A program made the position numbers and the translations under genes. Below the pieces are notes generated by a model. That model had not been told where the DNA came from, did no database searches, and worked only from the letters and a program-made list of their open reading frames with translations. Below are positions 62,401-64,000 of a DNA stretch of 64,000 nt, piece by piece. Position 1 is the stretch's first letter; the number at the start of each line of letters is the position of its first letter. Source of the stretch: Pythium myriotylum (Eukaryota > Oomycota > Peronosporomycetes > Pythiales > Pythiaceae); the NCBI GenBank assembly GCA_023091665.1, contig JALJCQ010000018.1, positions 620,001 through 684,000 on the forward strand, written 5' to 3'.

Positions 62401-64000
62401 CCATCGTCCGGGCTTTCAGGCATCGTCCACGCAGTTGCGAGAAACTCAATGAACATCTGCGGTAGATCCGTTGTCCACAAGTATTCATATTTCATCAACT
62501 CCGCACGGAAAGCAGATGTCGCGGTTTCGTTATGATCAAGAAAACTTGAAATGTCGGCGATTGCTTGCTGGACTTGGACACTCTCTCGCATTTCCTTTAA
62601 GTACGACCCCTCTGAACTGTCCAGTCGCTTGAAGACAGTTGCGCAGTGGAGGATGGCTTCTACACGCCTCATGATCACATCCCGCAAGCCATTTTTTGTA
62701 GCGTTTGCTGCTATCCCGGGGAAATACACGATCTCCCTGCCATACAAATCGAGTTCCACTTCGAGGAGTGCGGAAAGATCATCAACTTCAATACGTTTTG
62801 GGTCGAGCTGGTCGCGAAGATGCCTCAAACTTTTCAGAACAACCTTGTTCAACCCGTCCTCAACCTTTGAACTCACGTAATCAACATAAGCACGCCAATC
62901 AGGGGAGCCTTGCGACACACGCAACGTCTTGAGCGAATCCTTCAGCAGTCGATGTATTTCATTACCTCCGTCTTTAATTGTGTTATACTTCTGTTGACAA
63001 AGTGCTCGCTGAAGTTCTTCAAATTCCACAACGCTGAGCGATTTTGCCTTGCGTTCGAACAGTAACGGCGGAGCAATCCAATTCTCAAGAAGCTCTGTCA
63101 CTCGAACCTGATGCGCCTTGAGCTGGCTAAGCAATATGTTGGCTTCGTTGACGTCGGTCAAACTCTCTTTAAGGAAGACATCGATTCCATGAGATTTCCA
63201 GTTCAGCGACTTCACACCCTTCGAAAGCGCTTGATCCATTCGATCCAGGTGAGTCTTCACTAGAGGACGCTCAACTGGAAGAAGAGTCGCATGGATGTTG
63301 TTATACATGTCAACAATCAACTCAAGGTTCCCAGTCTGGCGTCGAAATACCTCGGCTTTCTTGTATATCGCGAGGGCATCTTCTGGTATTTCTAACCCGA
63401 GCAGCAAGAAGTATTTAACTTCCCGGAGTAGCTGCACCAACGCAGGGTCGAAGTTGACAAACATCGTGCCATTTTGTTGGCTAAATGGAGTCATGGGGGC
63501 GGACTCGCCCACACTCTGAAGCTGCTGTGGAGTTGCAGATGACGTGCACTGAATTTCCCCACGGCGAAGGAGGGGCAGCTTCAGCTTGGCTTTAGAAGAG
63601 GTCTCAATTGAGACGCCCCATTTTTTGACCATCTGCACTTCATATTCCTGAAGAGTCGCCATGACATTTGTGTAGAGCTTGATAGCTTCCTTAGAATCTT
63701 CTCGTTCCAATACCAGTCGAGGAGAAATCGTCTTGAGCTTTTCCATCGGATACTTGATGCGTTCAGCAAGACCACGACACCACGTCACTGCTCCTGCGAA
63801 TGGGGGGTGGTTCGGAGGAATTGGCGGCTCGTCGCGGTTCTCAACGAATATTTGTTGAACGATGTGCAGGTCGCTAGCATAACTTGCGATGAGAGCCGTA
63901 TACTTCCTTTCCAACTCATTCTTGATGATCTGCCGATCCAGCAAATCTTCGAAGCAGTCCAAGCACTTGAACCGGCCGGAGACCGTCTTGGCGTCATCAA
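50403..64000 (-). CDS. Axonemal dynein heavy chain (5' end outside window)
   Basis: One uninterrupted frame of 4,531 residues running off the right edge; only the N-terminal tip is missing. The tail occupies about residues 1-1480. The AAA ring carries P-loops G-P-A-G-T-G-K-T (AAA1, ~1516), G-P-A-G-C-G-K-T (AAA2, ~1843), G-G-S-G-T-G-K-T (AAA3, ~2214) and G-V-G-G-S-G-K-Q (AAA4, ~2579). The antiparallel coiled-coil stalk with the microtubule-binding tip spans about 2800-3130; AAA5, AAA6 and the C-terminal domain follow. The AAA1 segment (C-F-D-E-F-N-R-I-S-V-E-V-L-S-V-V) resembles outer-arm beta-type chains, but the exact class is uncertain. It powers flagellar beating. Low-complexity insertions are present near 3370-3420 and in AAA6 (poly-Gly/Ala near 4150). 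Confidence 0.95.
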   Translation of the reverse strand, partial: DDAKTVSGRFKCLDCFEDLLDRQIIKNELERKYTALIASYASDLHIVQQIFVENRDEPPIPPNHPPFAGAVTWCRGLAERIKYPMEKLKTISPRLVLEREDSKEAIKLYTNVMATLQEYEVQMVKKWGVSIETSSKAKLKLPLLRRGEIQCTSSATPQQLQSVGESAPMTPFSQQNGTMFVNFDPALVQLLREVKYFLLLGLEIPEDALAIYKKAEVFRRQTGNLELIVDMYNNIHATLLPVERPLVKTHLDRMDQALSKGVKSLNWKSHGIDVFLKESLTDVNEANILLSQLKAHQVRVTELLENWIAPPLLFERKAKSLSVVEFEELQRALCQQKYNTIKDGGNEIHRLLKDSLKTLRVSQGSPDWRAYVDYVSSKVEDGLNKVVLKSLRHLRDQLDPKRIEVDDLSALLEVELDLYGREIVYFPGIAANATKNGLRDVIMRRVEAILHCATVFKRLDSSEGSYLKEMRESVQVQQAIADISSFLDHNETATSAFRAELMKYEYLWTTDLPQMFIEFLATAWTMPESPDDGSGGDSSSHHVKYADRYPTVQAAKMVAATIPKGGSTTKKNSVLASTVVTSLLPPMPAELLILSKFEEKIQFFLALQNEISESKPAKDVGFVRVNSLPIKQALSTWVTKWIYMFTQYLHDRVVNQLGWLDQFMTRVNAGLDQEIDNNADHKLDSHSEKSALMVCMQHIRDVRRLMREDLLVNFGPLREIVSVLKQNGIALDMSYVGKESVLIFLEQAPMRWENMVNKTFKKKEQIHPLQSQMVESIRVEISDFHRQVMTLKAELHNSAPFSNAATSIVEAYDQLDLYDFKLSCAEKEASRLVELEDMFELAPCKNDILVALRNDLVTVKQVWDFVSLQDGVYSQWQQMLWHNLDTEALMVQADDLERLRAKQFTLHRVKEWPIYQLLEQKLQQMVVVLPLVKHLKSPVMRERHWKSLMVHTRKHFELTVSGPPHTSTHVAGSTQLRFEEVLRLELHRFVNEVNELVEVASREFKIEQQLVAIENAWNAFTLEFIPYKTTAASAPGSRSSDISTMPKQNGDDDEDDEDGTATPNEGSGNLLILKSPNTIIECLEDHQLQLQAMASMGKFVAYFKDKVFEWQLRLGNVDVILKLWISLQRQWCSLESIFLSSAGDIQSQLPQEFKRFQHVDEEIKELFNDAFMFPQVLVACCHREGREQLLKELHGELEICQKALNQYLDGKKDVFPRFYFVSNASLLEILSNGNVPPKLQPHFGNCFDGIQQFEFEPIAASTASTDSTLKRKVSNVIQQPVEQRYLAMSMTSKEGEVVRFPDSHLIHGAVEHWFNDLVHIMQDTLRGSLSIALEASALWGVEQARHAWVFEYPAQVSLLGTQLVWTEEVEAALEELENGTEDALKKYVDVSTVRLEELIKLVQSSSISLLDRAKVITLITIDVHARDVVQSLITKKVSSALDFPWQSLLRYYLPNAGNQVEGAKKKMDVVIKICDFRSFYSYEYTGNCGRLVITPLTDRCYVTLTTALRLCLGGAPAGPAGTGKTETTKDLARGLGLQCYVFNCSDQMNYKTMADVFKGLAQTGAWGCFDEFNRISVEVLSVVATQVKTVLDSLLPLAATMHRVVSACSSGGSSDANGADSGSGGASAALAQAQAQSSLPIVGSCDFFGKTISLVPTVGMFITMNPGYAGRAELPENLKALFRSCAMIKPDLQPICENMLMAEGFLKARVLSVKFVTLYDLSSELLSKQKHYDWGLRAVKSVLLVAGSLLRRAGGANASEEKVLMQVLRDFNTPRLLPADYPVFLGLLNDLFPGQSLPGMENELLRQSCLSVCAAQQLQPEEGFIKKVLEYEDVLRVRHSVMLIGPAGCGKTTIWTTLAACQNHGLAKPSTVFETVNPKSITADELYGYMTLENDWKDGALSCVMRNMAKDVAPFNNSQKYKWVVLDGDIDAVWIESMNTVMDDNKMLTLVSNERIPLTKSMRMVFEVHSLQNATPATVSRAGIIYVSENDIGWHPFAESWIARRGGKEAEKSVLASLFLKYVDALFGMMREHKLSPIVPLPPIAIVSTLCQLLDGMIASLSDNEKTPEILENAFMYCAMWAFGGALDNEKTSGGGIPGSSNGSSVDQRKVFSAHFKSIAKFKNNENGNAGVNPAPAGPTSGQSSSSASLHNLSVFDVCYDVSRNEFVPWSNRVPAFTSSGLGDVPFSQFIVPTVDSTRIHSLLELLITRSCPVLLVGGSGTGKTALMNEHLKNLDSDDLQHAHVMMHYFMDAKQLQFRLEKYVEKRSGRVYGPLQNRKLVYFLDDLNMPFVESYGTQTPIALLRQYMDYGAWYDRQDLSLKKTIQDVQLVASMNHKAGSFTINPRFQRHFATFAMLMPGKVDLTAIYTTLLSQHLQNFSEKLKKLGPSLVAATIDLYTEVRSNFLPTATKFHYVFSLRELSAIFQGLSLARPDIYMTSTIKLSRLWLHECYRVFSDRMASTSEVQRFTEMALEQTKKYLEDDPTDVFASPLVCASFVGSNSSAIVAASGASEDGTMGGSSAINYIPVADKPQLTAAIEQKLKAYNETHPVMNLVLFDQALEHITRIVRILLHPHGHGLLIGVGGSGKQSLSKLSSFICGYTMHSLSLSATPSYGISELKEDLKELYRKAGVRPAKPLVLMLTDSHLNVDERFLIYVNDMMTTCEIPDLFSPEEMDAMLSSLRVDAKARGIPDTKEHLQTFFFDRVRANLHLLLACSPVGNDLRIRCRMFPSLVSGNCSMDWFYPWPREALVDVSMQFLREVELASSAIQENVCHNMAEMHLSVTTASVAYEKQYGRYNYVTPTSFLELIRFYKSLLQAKRHAQQLKIKRLDVGLATLKKTAFDVAELQTELKKTLKKVDERKKATDTLLEQMGKQRGDAEVKQKRADEERAKAAKAAEVASNIEAQAAVELAIAKPVLDAAQQAVNCLNKASLTELKSMGKAPPGVDKVTAAVLMLVKNEKSNFTWDNAKKMMAKVDAFKQSLEQFDKENIPADIVARVEPILEDPNFNYEKMKAKSVAAANLCVWVINIVAFHHVYVRVKPLMDTLEQAKRAKADADAELETVQKLVAEVEAQLNTLQLSFREATNEKAKVEAEAHVCQERLSLAERLVNGLASENERWSREIDALKTGETALIGDTLLAAGFVSYVGAFNASFRAQLWKMTWLPDIVTREIPISISGGNLAGRGSGSQSPLDGIGGTGVNSHELTRQGSSRGSLDNGSADCDDSEPGGGTQVLSSGVDPVEMLSDGSDIAQWMNEGLPADRISIENGCIITSCERWPLLVDPQLQGLMWLRSRDFNPAQTPRIAGREVTPQHLSDTLTRKPVSTSASDPSAQHEAPETTPPQPSGGKRPQMIKRKSVSVASGITSPTLPSLEKSGTVRTELTQDSPAADSPLVILHTSQKFWIKTLKGAISAGQKVIMENLGETLDATLEPVIMRQIYRKGRNWFLYFAAEEIEFDPRFRLFLHTKLPNPHYRPEILAYCTLIDFSVTEKGLEDQVLANVVNLEQPSLEKHKQRLQQEFNGYQIQLLQLENQLLERLSNAPEDILSDVPLIEGLEKTKQTANEVALALIQGKEAEKEINLAREVYRPVASEASMLYFLMSQLCKVNHMYRYSLESFMTFFYVAMDKVPRQVSDSVQPSPSDTSGAFLSSSAYSAAFERVPLLKEALRWTLYVMVSRGLFEEHKLIFLTQVVLLLLRRGSIGSASGYSEEYARFLLQGPKAVGPENSISWLSETQWQSLQALITLEPFERFVADLEESEARFREWYNSTCPEIEKLPLDWRDLDKTAPFLKLLVVRCMRPDRLTQAISAFVGSTLPNGYHYLSCDSKLNSYAVLQSAFQESTPSTPLFFILSPGTDVVADLDKLAVQENERIKGVDYHNIALGQGQESIAMQKLQLSTENGHWIILNNVHLMPKWLLELDKWLEQLAKASKTASYASLAANVAESQASRARGSIVANAGSLHPNFRLFITSDPSTGIPIGVLERSIKLTNEPPTGLKANVKRAFSCFAKQEVDDLEPRTRIILFTMCYFHSLMLERKKFGAQGFNMVYPFAASDLLASSTVLRNYMEVNAPARVPWADLRYLFGEIMYGGHIVNERDRLVAATYLHFFLRDELLDELSMVPYADEARGGKSTGGGAGDDGDAGGEGDGAAAAGGGGGGAGRRFDFLAPKLSAGYERMLDHVETALASDSPTAFGLHPNAEVAFRTAHGDRVMHTILLLTKKDEDAASGDAGSASKDSADSVQMVAEGVLQDILENYREFRFDVHELFFKSVDASAGSSRALAALEEMDPFQNVLLQECERLNGLLDCMTRSLLELEMGFRGDVTLTESMETLQECLYLEKIPAQWEAAAFPSRRSLAPWLANLQQRIAQLQEWSQQAPELPTVLWLPGLFNPQSFLTAVLQTAARKNALELDKLSLATDVTKRQLEAIDAPSRDGQFVHGLALEGARWDVANGLLESSQPKEMYVLMPVMNVRAVLAARKEASGAGVYECPVYRTQQRGPTLVFHAQLRTKHAAAKWVLAGVALLLEVV

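Overview
The window is nuclear DNA of an oomycete, most likely a Phytophthora- or Pythium-like species. The evidence is an elicitin-like secreted protein (an oomycete family), GT-AG introns that are nearly all 58-138 bases long, dense genes on both strands with promoters of a few hundred bases, and flagellar genes as expected for a zoospore-forming organism. No bacterial, organellar or viral gene order is seen.

Positions 1 to about 17,000 are mobile DNA. Two nearly identical L1/Tx1-type non-LTR retrotransposons lie head to tail on the minus strand. Copy 1 (1-6337) loses its 3' end at the window edge and has a one-base deletion in ORF1. Copy 2 (about 6411-13495) has both frames open. The 5' end of each copy sits exactly against the first base of a plus-strand tRNA-type sequence: a degenerate one with intact A and B boxes at 6338, and tRNA-Ala(AGC) at 13496. 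ORF2 has no AUG before its endonuclease catalytic residues and overlaps the end of ORF1, so it probably needs a non-canonical start. A decayed tRNA-Ala, a 7-bp minisatellite, a GATCCC array, an 80-bp GT array and a fragment of a third copy (14813-16992) follow.

Positions 17,000 to 50,300 hold single-copy housekeeping and cell-biology genes: a calpain-7/PalB-type protease, cytochrome b561, an ARMC2-like armadillo protein (minus), a kelch protein, an EF-hand mitochondrial carrier (minus) divergent from RRN3, three genes without a firm function (an HTH-like protein, a 193-residue protein, an FN3-coiled-coil protein), SMG7/EST1 (minus), a membrane-anchored protein, a COMM-domain protein (minus) divergent from SF3B4, and a large multi-pass membrane protein (minus). 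Three lumazine-synthase-like genes are grouped around VPS25. A coiled-coil protein (minus) and the elicitin-like gene follow. From 50,403 to the right edge a single uninterrupted exon encodes most of an axonemal dynein heavy chain (minus), 5'-truncated by the window.

The most unusual locus is the lumazine-synthase-like cluster (43.7-47.5 kb). In all three paralogues the catalytic histidine position of the family is replaced (Lys, Ala, Ala). The third copy carries a C-terminal tail with 23 cysteines in metallothionein-like spacing, and the second a His/Cys-rich tail. This suggests a non-catalytic, metal-binding derivative of a cage-forming enzyme; that is an inference, not something the sequence proves.

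Multi-exon genes were assembled by hand from splice signals and reading phase; total lengths are divisible by three wherever intron positions are given, except in the gene at 47.7 kb, whose 3' end is unresolved.
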